A stretch of DNA of 64,000 nucleotides from an uncultured Coriobacteriaceae bacterium. Lineage in GTDB: Bacteria > Actinomycetota > Coriobacteriia > Coriobacteriales > Atopobiaceae. The stretch covers positions 62,001-126,000 of the forward strand of contig CADAAU010000013.1 of the NCBI GenBank assembly GCA_902786015.1, given 5' to 3'. Below are positions 27,980 through 35,408 of this stretch, piece by piece. A program made the position numbers and the translations under genes. The notes beneath the pieces are model-generated. The model saw only the letters and a program-made list of their open reading frames with translations. It had not been told where the DNA came from and made no database searches. How positions within the stretch are numbered: position 1 is the stretch's first letter; the number at the start of each line of letters is the position of its first letter.

Positions 27980-28468
27980 ATGGGCCATATAGAGGGAAGA
28001 AATGTCATTGTCGAAACGAGCGTGTGGCTGGCTCTGTGTCTCGACATGGACGAGTATGCCGAGGACGCCCAACGGTTTTTAACGGCGGCAACGGGAAAGA
28101 TCAACCTTTTGGTCACCACGACGTCGCTGCAAGACCTCTGGTGGGGTTTGCGCTTTTCTTTGCGAAAGGCGACTCAGGAGAGGGTGGGGGCACTAAGCGC
28201 ACAGGCCGAGGTTGCTATCGATTCGGTTGCGTGGGACAGCGTCGAGTTCGTGCGCGGAATGGCATCGGTGGTTCCCACGGGCTCCTTGGGCGCAGAAGCA
28301 GCGGAATCGATGCGGAAGTTCCGCTTGGGTTATGCCGATGCGCTCCTTATAGCTGCGGCCCATGAGTGCAGGGCCAGTAGCATTGTCTCGTTCAACGAAG
28401 ACCTGCATAATTGTATGCTCACGCGTTGCCTGTATCCCTCGGAGGCAATTGTCGCCTACGACATCTAG
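27980..28468 (+). CDS. PIN-domain ribonuclease-type toxin
   Basis: 162 aa. PIN fold pattern: NVIVETSVWLALCL at the N-terminus, a central helical part, GYADALLIAAAHE for the third acidic site, and SSIVSFNEDL at the fourth. The usual first Asp is Glu12 (VETS instead of VDTS), a conservative change. VapC-like proteins cleave tRNA or mRNA. The upstream RelB-like gene is the probable antitoxin; RelB with PIN is less usual than VapB with PIN. It converges with ecfT 4 nt away. Confidence 0.75.
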   Translation: MGHIEGRNVIVETSVWLALCLDMDEYAEDAQRFLTAATGKINLLVTTTSLQDLWWGLRFSLRKATQERVGALSAQAEVAIDSVAWDSVEFVRGMASVVPTGSLGAEAAESMRKFRLGYADALLIAAAHECRASSIVSFNEDLHNCMLTRCLYPSEAIVAYDI

Positions 28469-28472
28469 TGTC

Positions 28473-29285
28473 CTAGCGTCCAACAACGAAGTCCCAAGGT
28501 ACTACGAGAAGAGTCGCGTAGATTATTGTGAGGACAAGCGCCAGCCAATCGACTGCGTGCATATGGAGTGGGTGCCAATGACTGCGTTTGGCTCCACCCA
28601 CATAACAGCGTGCGTCAAGTGCGCGCGAAAGGTCGTTGGCATGGTGAAGCGCGCTTGCGAGCAGCGACACGACGACGGGCATCACGGAGCGCACGCGCTT
28701 GAGGGGCGAGCCTTCACTCAGGGCTCCTCCGCGTGCCGTCTGTGCGTCCATGATGGCTCCCGCCTCGTCGGTAAGCGTGGGGATGAATCGCAGCATCAGC
28801 GAAAACACCATGGCGAGCTCGTGTGCCGGCAGGCCGATGTGTGCGAGTGGAGCAAGCAGGGCGTCAAACGCGTCCGTGAGTTGGGCGGGCGTGGTGGTGA
28901 GGAGCATGAGCATGCCCGCGAGGACGCCGACGATGAGGCGCAGGCTGTACAGGAGTGCCGCACGCACTCCCGTTGTAGTTATCTGCAGGGGGCCAAGATG
29001 TAGGAGTGGGATGCCGTCGGTGGTGAGGAAAAGGTTGAACAGCCCGAGCAGCACGAGCATGAAGACCACGGGTTTTATGGATGACAGTACTTTGCGTGCT
29101 GGTATGTGGGCGAGCGTTACTGCGCCCAGAATGACGATGAACCCCAACGCAAGCTTGAAGGGCGTGGTTATAAAGAACACCGATACCATCATGATAAGGG
29201 CGATGACGACCTTTGCCCGTGGGTCGAGTCGATGTACGATCGAATCTGCGTTGTAGTACTGTCCGAGCGAGATTCTTAGTGCCAT
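28473..29285 (-). CDS. ecfT: Energy-coupling factor transporter transmembrane protein EcfT
   Basis: 270 aa, mostly hydrophobic, with the EcfT opening LGQYYNADSIVHRLDPRAKVV and the coupling-helix Ala-Arg-Gly motif in AIMDAQTARGGAL, followed by a second conserved ARG/DAR segment, SRALDARCYVGG. It connects the ATPase to the substrate-binding S component in the membrane. It overlaps the upstream ATPase gene by 10 nt; AAAGGAGG within the ATPase end serves as ribosome site. Last gene of the riboflavin ECF operon. Confidence 0.92.
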   Translation of the reverse strand: MALRISLGQYYNADSIVHRLDPRAKVVIALIMMVSVFFITTPFKLALGFIVILGAVTLAHIPARKVLSSIKPVVFMLVLLGLFNLFLTTDGIPLLHLGPLQITTTGVRAALLYSLRLIVGVLAGMLMLLTTTPAQLTDAFDALLAPLAHIGLPAHELAMVFSLMLRFIPTLTDEAGAIMDAQTARGGALSEGSPLKRVRSVMPVVVSLLASALHHANDLSRALDARCYVGGAKRSHWHPLHMHAVDWLALVLTIIYATLLVVPWDFVVGR

Positions 29286-31093
29286 GGAGAGGCCTCCTTT
29301 GACGCCATCTCCACCGCGCGTACCAGCTCACCGAGCGTGAGGGGAGAGCCGAGAGAGGGGAGGCCGGCGCGTTCCAAGCGCAGAGCCCACGTGAGGGAGA
29401 GCGTGAGGCCAAGGCCGGCGTCCACAAGCAGTTGTTCGTGCTCGGCACAAAACACCTCTTTGGGCGTGCCTTCCAACAGCACGTGCGCTTGGTCGAGCAC
29501 CACGACTCGCTCCGCACGCGCGGCGTCCTCCATCGAGTGCGTCACCTGGACGATGGTCACGCCATGTGCATGGATGTCTTCCAGGATGTTGCGCAGCTCG
29601 TGACGACCGCGCGGATCCAGGCCGGCGGTTGGTTCGTCCAGAACAAGGATGTGAGGCTCCATGGCAAGGATGCCCGCCAGTGCGCACAGGCGTTGCTGGC
29701 CTCCCGAAAGCTCGAACGGCGAGGCGCCCTCGAGGCCGGTGAGACCGACGAGCTCAAGAGCATGCGAGCAACGACGGTCGACCTCCTCACGAGAGAGGCC
29801 GAGGTTTTCTGGTCCAAATGCCACATCCGCGCGGACGGTCTCGGCAAAGAGCTGCCGCTCGGGATGTTGCATCACGTACCCTATGGTCCCATAGAGGCGT
29901 CGCCGGTCGCGCTTGCGGAGCGTATCGATGCCATCGATCACGACGTGGCCGACGTCGGGTACCTCGAGCGCGCAAAGAAGGCGTAGCAGGGTGGACTTGC
30001 CCGAGCCGGTTTGGCCTACGAGTGCAAGTGAGGTCCCGGTAGCAATGCGAAGCGACACGTTGTCGAGGGCAGGACGCTCCCGCCCGTACGAGAAGGTCAC
30101 GTTCTCGAACGAGGCAACCGTTTGGGCTGGCGTCCTGTTGGATTCTGGCCTGTTGTTGGAAGCTGGTCGTAGGCTGCTTCGTGTTTGGGTCTCTTGACCA
30201 CCCGTTGTGGATGAATCCGGACCAAAGTGTGCCAAAATGCTGTTTTCAAGTATGTCGTCATCGCACGTCCATGGGAGTCCGAGCCGCCGAGAAAAGCGTG
30301 CCACGAACGGCTCTTCAAGCCCAAGTGTACCGAGCTCTCGCTCGTGGGCGAACACGTCGCTTGGCGAGCCCTCGAACGCGATGCGACCGTGGTCGAGTAC
30401 CACGACGCGGTCTGCCTCGAGCGCCTCTTCCATGAAGTGCGTCACATGCACGATGGCCGTGCCCGCGTCGCGCAGGCGCCTCATCACGCGCATGATAGCC
30501 GAGCGGCCACGGACGTCGAGCAACGATCCGGGTTCGTCGAGCACGAGTAGTTGAGGCTCCATGGCGAGCGCGCCGGCGATGGCGACGCGCTGCTTTTGTC
30601 CGCCCGAGAGTCGGGTGGGGTCAGCCTTTGCATAGGCGGTCATGGCTACGCGTCGAAGCTCTCGCTCTACGCGAGTGCCAATCTCGTCGGAAGGGACTCC
30701 GAGGTTCTCTGGCCCAAACGCGATATCCTCCTCGACAACGGTGGTGACAAGCTGGTCGTCGGGATTTTGGAACACAAGGCCGAGTTTGCGCCGTGCGCGT
30801 TGGTATGCGGCAAAGTCGATGTGATCTTGCCGATTGGAGTCAAACGTGTTCTCGCCAACGAGCTGGACACGGCCGGCATCGGGTGCCAACAGTCCACAAA
30901 GCACCGAGGCCAAGGTGGATTTACCCGATCCGTTGGCGCCCAGAACACAGAGGTGCTCGCCAGAGAACACCTTGAGTGACACGTCTTCGAGTGCCTGAGT
31001 TCCGCTGTCGTAGCGCAACGTCACGTGCGAGAGGCGTGCCACATGGGGTGTGTGGTTCGGTGTGGGCGACGAATCGGGATGCAGGGGTGCCAT
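29276..31093 (-). CDS. ecfA: Fused EcfA-EcfA' ATPase of ECF transporter
   Basis: 605 aa holding two complete ABC ATPases in one chain. Domain 1: Walker A GANGSGKST at 52-60, signature LSGGQKQRVAIAGALAME, Walker B LLVLDEPGSLLD. A hydrophilic linker at about 285-320 follows. Domain 2: GQTGSGKST near 350, LSGGQQRLCALAGILAME, ILVLDEPTAGLDPRG. Most ECF systems use separate EcfA1 and EcfA2; fused forms are known in actinobacteria. It powers uptake with EcfT and the S component. It lies 15 nt downstream of ribU and overlaps ecfT. Confidence 0.93.
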   Translation of the reverse strand: MAPLHPDSSPTPNHTPHVARLSHVTLRYDSGTQALEDVSLKVFSGEHLCVLGANGSGKSTLASVLCGLLAPDAGRVQLVGENTFDSNRQDHIDFAAYQRARRKLGLVFQNPDDQLVTTVVEEDIAFGPENLGVPSDEIGTRVERELRRVAMTAYAKADPTRLSGGQKQRVAIAGALAMEPQLLVLDEPGSLLDVRGRSAIMRVMRRLRDAGTAIVHVTHFMEEALEADRVVVLDHGRIAFEGSPSDVFAHERELGTLGLEEPFVARFSRRLGLPWTCDDDILENSILAHFGPDSSTTGGQETQTRSSLRPASNNRPESNRTPAQTVASFENVTFSYGRERPALDNVSLRIATGTSLALVGQTGSGKSTLLRLLCALEVPDVGHVVIDGIDTLRKRDRRRLYGTIGYVMQHPERQLFAETVRADVAFGPENLGLSREEVDRRCSHALELVGLTGLEGASPFELSGGQQRLCALAGILAMEPHILVLDEPTAGLDPRGRHELRNILEDIHAHGVTIVQVTHSMEDAARAERVVVLDQAHVLLEGTPKEVFCAEHEQLLVDAGLGLTLSLTWALRLERAGLPSLGSPLTLGELVRAVEMASKEASPWH

Positions 31094-31108
31094 GGGCTTG
31101 TACTCTGG

Positions 31109-31699
31109 TTAGTTGCCCAGCGCCTTAGTGACGGGCTTGTACACGAGCGCCGTCACGACGCAGTTGATGATGATTTTTATGAGGTTGAAGGGAAGGAGTG
31201 CCGGAACGATCATCTCGACGACGGCCTGCGTGGGAACGCCCATGTAGATGGGCGTCACGATGAGGTTTGCCAAGATGCAGCAGACAAGGCACACGACTCC
31301 GCCCACACACATGCCCAAAATCGCTCCCTTAAATGTGGTGTTGCGCTTGTACACGAGCGAGGCAGGCAGGACGAGGCTCAGTGTGGCGATGATTGCCATC
31401 ACCATGCCGTAGAGCCCGCTCGCGGTGGCTATGTGGGGAAGATACGACACGATGCTCACCACGGAGCCGATGGCAGGCCCAAAGGCGAATCCTGCGATGA
31501 GTGCGACGATGGCGGATGGATCGTACTTGAGAAACGTGACACCCGGCAGCAGAGGAAACTCAATAAAGAGTGTGCAAATGGCGGCGACGGCACAGAAGAG
31601 AGCCGTGATCGCGATGCGCTTGGTACTCCACCCAGACCCCTGCTCGGTGGTGGAATGTGCGTCGTGGCGATTGCTGGAAGAGCTTAGATTGGTGGCCAT
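31109..31699 (-). CDS. ribU: ECF riboflavin S component RibU
   Basis: 196-aa membrane protein with six helices. The helix 1-2 region EFPLLPGVTFLKYDPSAIVALIAGFAFGP matches the RibU pattern for flavin binding. The N-terminal 25 residues are Ser-rich and hydrophilic. The gene sits directly behind an FMN riboswitch, which strongly supports riboflavin as the substrate. CGGAGA before the ATG at 31699 lies next to the riboswitch 3' end, so the switch may also hide the ribosome site. First gene of ribU-ecfA-ecfT. Confidence 0.93.
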   Translation of the reverse strand: MATNLSSSSNRHDAHSTTEQGSGWSTKRIAITALFCAVAAICTLFIEFPLLPGVTFLKYDPSAIVALIAGFAFGPAIGSVVSIVSYLPHIATASGLYGMVMAIIATLSLVLPASLVYKRNTTFKGAILGMCVGGVVCLVCCILANLIVTPIYMGVPTQAVVEMIVPALLPFNLIKIIINCVVTALVYKPVTKALGN

Positions 31700-31711
31700 G
31701 ATGGTCTCCGT

Positions 31712-31840
31712 TTCTCTCGTCCGGACTCTAACCGTTGGCCTTGGATTCTCACCAAGTCAGCCGCTCTTTTGTGTGCGGCACGCGGGCTCGGCATTCGGAT
31801 GCCATCACCGCCAGTGGGGAATTTCACCCCGCCCCGAAAC
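31712..31840 (-). promoter_or_regulatory. FMN riboswitch (RFN element) controlling ribU-ecfA-ecfT
   Basis: Read on the minus strand it has the conserved RFN blocks in order: GGGGCGGGGTGAAATTCCCC, then CTGGCGGTGA, AGCCCGCG, GACTTGGTGAGAATCCAAGG, CCAACGGTTAGAGTCCGGA and the closing GAGA. With FMN bound it should reduce expression of the riboflavin importer. Confidence 0.95.
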
Positions 31841-31850
31841 TGACGCCAAG

Positions 31851-31880
31851 ACTATAGCACATGTCCAGACCGATAGCCAA
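31851..31880 (-). promoter_or_regulatory. Promoter of the riboflavin ECF operon
   Basis: On the minus strand, TTGGCT (31875-31880) and TATAGT (31851-31856) are 18 nt apart, ending about 11 nt before the riboswitch. Confidence 0.6.
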
Positions 31881-31890
31881 ACAATGGGGG

Positions 31891-31908
31891 AGCCGCCTAC
31901 GGGCGGCT
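31891..31908. terminator. Hairpin downstream of the EamA gene
   Basis: AGCCGCC-TACG-GGCGGCT, between the EamA stop and the riboflavin promoter. The U-tract is poor on both sides, so termination is only probable. Confidence 0.45.
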
Positions 31909-31920
31909 TCGTTTATCTGT

Positions 31921-32841
31921 TCAGGGCCGATTTTGGATTGCGACTAGGACGATGGTTGCCACCATGAGTGCGAGACCTACCCAGTCGGCCCAGGCGAAGG
32001 GTGTTGCGAGCCAAAGAGCGCTGATGACGGTGGCGCTCACGGGTTCGGCAGCGCCCAGCATGTTGCCGGCGACCGGTCCCACCAGTGAGATTCCGTGCAA
32101 AAACAGACCGTAGGCACCAAACGTTCCCACGAGCACGGCGACGGCCAAGACAACAAGGCTTGGGCCGTCAACAGCAGGCAGTCCCCGAGCAAACGTTCCC
32201 GTGGTGGCGCACGTCACGAGTCCCGTAAGGCCGCCCGCGAGCATACCGAGCCCCGTTACGGCAAAGCTGCCCCACTGGGCAAACAGGGGCTTGGGATACA
32301 TGGTGTAAAACGCGGCGGCCGCAGCGGTCGCCAGGCCAAGCGCGAGTCCCATTGCGGGCATGTGCAACTGCGACATGTCGCCGTGGGTGGCAATGAGCAC
32401 GGTTGCGGCGAATGCGCACGCAAGGGCTGCGGTCTCGAGCGGTCGCGGCAGGCGTCGAGCCCATATGCAAGTTGCGGCGAGCACCATGGCGATATTGAGG
32501 CTCTGCAGGACGGTGGCCGTCCCTGCGTTGGTGTACGAGATGGTGAGCGCGTAGAGCGTGGAGTTCAAAAACAACCCGCATGAGCCAAAGACGAGCAGCC
32601 GCACGAGCGTGCGTTTATCGGCAAGCATCGAGCGCAGGCGGCCTCGGTTACCCGCTGCCAGCACGGCCAAAAATACGAGCCCGGCACCAAGTTGCCGGAT
32701 GGTAGTGAGCAGGAGCGCGTCCATCTGTGTGGAAGAAAACAGATACTGCACGCAGGTTCCCGAGAAGCCCCATGCAACTGCCCCGAGCAACGTCGAAAGT
32801 ACGCCGATGGCCAGAGGCCGTTTGCTGTTAGCGTTGCCCAT
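31921..32841 (-). CDS. EamA-family (DMT superfamily) transporter
   Basis: 306 aa with ten hydrophobic segments in two EamA halves: GVLSTLLGAVAWGFSGTC starts the first, and PAMGLALGLATAAAAAFYTMYP the second. Late motif NMLGAAEPVSATVISALWL is typical. The export substrate is unknown, likely an amino acid or other metabolite. Its start overlaps the end of aroD by 14 nt, so the two are co-translated on the minus strand; a link to aromatic metabolism is possible but unproven. Confidence 0.87.
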   Translation of the reverse strand: MGNANSKRPLAIGVLSTLLGAVAWGFSGTCVQYLFSSTQMDALLLTTIRQLGAGLVFLAVLAAGNRGRLRSMLADKRTLVRLLVFGSCGLFLNSTLYALTISYTNAGTATVLQSLNIAMVLAATCIWARRLPRPLETAALACAFAATVLIATHGDMSQLHMPAMGLALGLATAAAAAFYTMYPKPLFAQWGSFAVTGLGMLAGGLTGLVTCATTGTFARGLPAVDGPSLVVLAVAVLVGTFGAYGLFLHGISLVGPVAGNMLGAAEPVSATVISALWLATPFAWADWVGLALMVATIVLVAIQNRP

Positions 32842-33634
32842 GATCTGCGTTATTGTCCGTGCTGTCGAGGCTTTCGGTGAGGGCGAAATGCAGGGATTCG
32901 ATTGCTGCTCTTGCCCGAGCCAGGCTCACCTGCCCCGGGGCAGAGGCCCGCTCCAACGAGCAGAACGTCATCGCGCTGCCAAAGGACTCTCCGACAAGGC
33001 GCGTCACGGTTCCATGGGGCCCCATCGCCATCGTGAGAAGCGGCGCGTCAATGAGCTCGCTTGCCGCGGCTGTCGCCTCCATGAGTCGGGCGGCGTCTGC
33101 GGACGAGTGCGCCATGACGGCAATCTTGGGTATGTCAGCGCCCAGGGCATGCAGCCTGCAGATCTGGTTTATCATCCACTCCGTCGGAGGTGTCGCCAAG
33201 AAGTCGTGGTACGACACGATTGCATGCGAGCCGTGCACTCGCGCGTAATGCACGAGGTCGCGAACGAGGTCGTCGCCCTTGTCAGCTTCTATGTCCACTA
33301 GATCTACGACGCCATGGGAGGCCAAGGCCCGCACAAGTGTCGCGTATTCCATTGGTCCAACGTTCAGGTGCCCTCCTTGTGGGACGGTTCGAAGGGTGGC
33401 GATTATCGGCATGTTTTCGAGCGTCTCGCCTAGCGCGCAGCACGCTTCTGCCAATGCGTCGGGATCATGCGCTTCGGCCAAGAAGTCCGCACGCCATTCG
33501 AGAAAGTCCGCCCCAGCCGCGATAGCCCTGCGCGCCTCCGCGACAAGTTCGTGGGGGTTTGTGCCCATCAGAGGGACGATGATCTTTGGCGTGTCCTCTC
33601 CTATGACGGTGCCCTTTATGCGAAGTGTGGTCAT
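32828..33634 (-). CDS. aroD: 3-dehydroquinate dehydratase, type I
   Basis: 268 aa. Shikimate-pathway enzyme forming a Schiff base with 3-dehydroquinate. The type I signatures are visible: LEWRADFL near residue 50, the catalytic His in VSYHDFLATP, the Schiff-base Lys in DIPKIAVMAHS, and the loop FCSLERASAPGQVSL. A GGAGGG ribosome site precedes the ATG at 33634. It is followed by eamA with a 14-nt overlap. No other shikimate genes are in the window. Confidence 0.93.
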   Translation of the reverse strand: MTTLRIKGTVIGEDTPKIIVPLMGTNPHELVAEARRAIAAGADFLEWRADFLAEAHDPDALAEACCALGETLENMPIIATLRTVPQGGHLNVGPMEYATLVRALASHGVVDLVDIEADKGDDLVRDLVHYARVHGSHAIVSYHDFLATPPTEWMINQICRLHALGADIPKIAVMAHSSADAARLMEATAAASELIDAPLLTMAMGPHGTVTRLVGESFGSAMTFCSLERASAPGQVSLARARAAIESLHFALTESLDSTDNNADHGQR

Positions 33635-33701
33635 AGACCCTCCTCAAATTTGCTTGCGACATCATATACTATCGAGTCAATCGAGCGAAGATGGAGCGCG
33701 C

Positions 33702-34025
33702 ATGGGAAGACCGACAATTCATGTTGAGCACAGGAAGCGCCTGCCCTCGCTTCGCATGTCGGGGCTCGTGCTGCTCACTGCGGCAAGCGAAGGCGTGGAA
33801 CGAGCATACCAGCGCGCCATTGAGCGCATGTATCGGCGCGGAGAAACGAGGGAATCGCTTCTTTGTGAGTTGGAGAACGTCCGCTTGCCGGCTGGGCTCA
33901 AGAAGCTGGCAAGCGAGCGCGTGCAAAGTCGTTCGCAAGACGTTTCGTCGACCATCGAAGTGGAGTCCTTCGTCGAAGCCCTGCCAGATGAGGCGACTCC
34001 ATCGCAAAGGGGAGATCAGTCATGA
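33702..34025 (+). CDS. Small hypothetical protein coupled to the U32 peptidase gene
   Basis: 107 aa, basic in the first two-thirds and acidic at the end; I do not recognise the family. It reads MGRPTIHVEHRKRLPSLRMS, then helical Glu/Arg-rich sequence. There is no signal or membrane segment. Its stop overlaps the next ATG by ATGA, so it is translated ahead of, and probably coupled with, the U32 peptidase gene. GGAG at 33693-33696 is the only ribosome-site candidate. Confidence 0.6.
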   Translation: MGRPTIHVEHRKRLPSLRMSGLVLLTAASEGVERAYQRAIERMYRRGETRESLLCELENVRLPAGLKKLASERVQSRSQDVSSTIEVESFVEALPDEATPSQRGDQS

Positions 34026-35239
34026 TGGTGGGTCACAATATGGAGCTGCTGGCGCCGACGGGCGGGCCAGAGCAGTTGCGTGCGGCAGTGCGCTTTGGGG
34101 CTGACGCGGTCTATTTGGCGGGTCGGCGATGGGGCATGCGGGCTCGCGCGACCAACTTCGATGACGACGAGCTCCAGGAGGCCGTTGCGTACGCTCATGC
34201 GCACGGGGTTTCCGTGCATGTGACGCTCAACACTCTGATGTTTGATGAGGACACCGATGAGCTGCCCGCATATTTGCGTCTTCTCGACGAGGCGGGCGTC
34301 GATGCCGTCATCGTTGCGGATTTGGGTGCGCTGCTGCTTGCACGCGAACACGCCCCACACGTAGCGGTGCATGTCTCGACGCAGGTATCAGTCACCAACG
34401 CGCAGGCTGCGCTCGAGTATGCCAAACTGGGTGCCTCGCGCATCGTGCTTGCGCGCGAGATGACCCTCGATCGCATTGCGGAGCTTCACCGACGCGTGGG
34501 CGATGCCATCGAGCTGGAGGCGTTCGCGCATGGGGCCATGTGTGTGGCGGTCTCTGGGCGATGCCTGCTCTCAAGCGCGTTGGTGGGACCGGAGCGATCG
34601 GCGTCATGTGGCAACTGTACGCAGCCCTGCCGATGGACTTGGAGCTTGGTAGAAGAAACGCGGCCCAATCTGCCCATGAAGCTGGAGGCCGACGAGCATG
34701 GCAGCTACATCCTTTCGGCCAACGACCTATGCATGCTGGAGCACTTGGACGAGCTTGCGCACGCCGGTGTTGCCTCCATCAAAATCGAGGGGCGCAACAA
34801 GGGTGCGTACTACGTCGCCGCCGTCGTCAACGCATATCGCCACGTGCTTGACGGAGAGAATCCGGCCTCGTGGCTCGGCGAGCTTGAGGCAACGAGCCAT
34901 AGGCCCTTTTCGACGGGTTTCTTCTTTGGGAATCCCACCCAAAATCCCGGACATGCCGAATACGCGCGAGACCGTCTGCTGGTCGCCGTTGCCCAAGGCA
35001 GCTCGCCTGCTGCCGGTGGCTGGGTCACGGAGGTCGTCTGTCGCAACAAGGCGGGAGTGGGGGACAAAATCTCGGTCTTGGCACCGGGACATCCGGTGAG
35101 GCATTTTGTACTGGGAGAGGTCGAGCGCCTGATGCCCGAGGAGGGCTGGCAGCCGGCAGAATGCCTGTCGGTGAACATGGAACGATACAGGTTCCAAACG
35201 CCGTTCGCCCTGAGCGAAGGAGATATGCTCTGCCGGTAG
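34022..35239 (+). CDS. U32-family peptidase / tRNA uridine hydroxylase-like (TrhP/YegQ type)
   Basis: 405 aa. It starts MELLAPTGGPEQLRAAVRFGADAVYLAG, the normal family N-terminus. The Cys signature EAFAHGAMCVAVSGRCLLSS followed by SASCGNCTQPCRW provides the Fe-S ligands seen in TrhP/RlhA proteins. Family members act with prephenate in tRNA 5-hydroxyuridine formation or in 23S rRNA C2501 hydroxylation; older annotations call them collagenases. The 405-aa length with the C-terminal domain fits the TrhP subgroup, but which RNA is modified cannot be told. Confidence 0.85.
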   Translation: MMVGHNMELLAPTGGPEQLRAAVRFGADAVYLAGRRWGMRARATNFDDDELQEAVAYAHAHGVSVHVTLNTLMFDEDTDELPAYLRLLDEAGVDAVIVADLGALLLAREHAPHVAVHVSTQVSVTNAQAALEYAKLGASRIVLAREMTLDRIAELHRRVGDAIELEAFAHGAMCVAVSGRCLLSSALVGPERSASCGNCTQPCRWTWSLVEETRPNLPMKLEADEHGSYILSANDLCMLEHLDELAHAGVASIKIEGRNKGAYYVAAVVNAYRHVLDGENPASWLGELEATSHRPFSTGFFFGNPTQNPGHAEYARDRLLVAVAQGSSPAAGGWVTEVVCRNKAGVGDKISVLAPGHPVRHFVLGEVERLMPEEGWQPAECLSVNMERYRFQTPFALSEGDMLCR

Positions 35240-35285
35240 GCTCCAACGCATGGGCGGAACAGGGATGGAGGTCGTTGTCACGTCT

Positions 35286-35316
35286 GCAAGCGATGGGGTG
35301 TATCCCCATCGCTTGC
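35286..35316. repeat. Palindromic repeat family A, copy 2
   Basis: 13-bp perfect arms, GCAAGCGATGGGG and complement, with a TGTAT loop, directly before the terminator of the U32 gene. Confidence 0.8.
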
Positions 35317-35343
35317 CACATGGGCGTTTTCATGTGGTTTTTT
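35316..35343 (+). terminator. Rho-independent terminator after the U32 gene
   Basis: CCACATG (35316-35322) pairs with CATGTGG (35331-35337), then six T. Confidence 0.85.
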
Positions 35344-35408
35344 GGCGAGGACGACATGCGTGGTAGCATTACTTTTTAATGCGAACACCATACTGCCGGA
35401 GGTAGACC

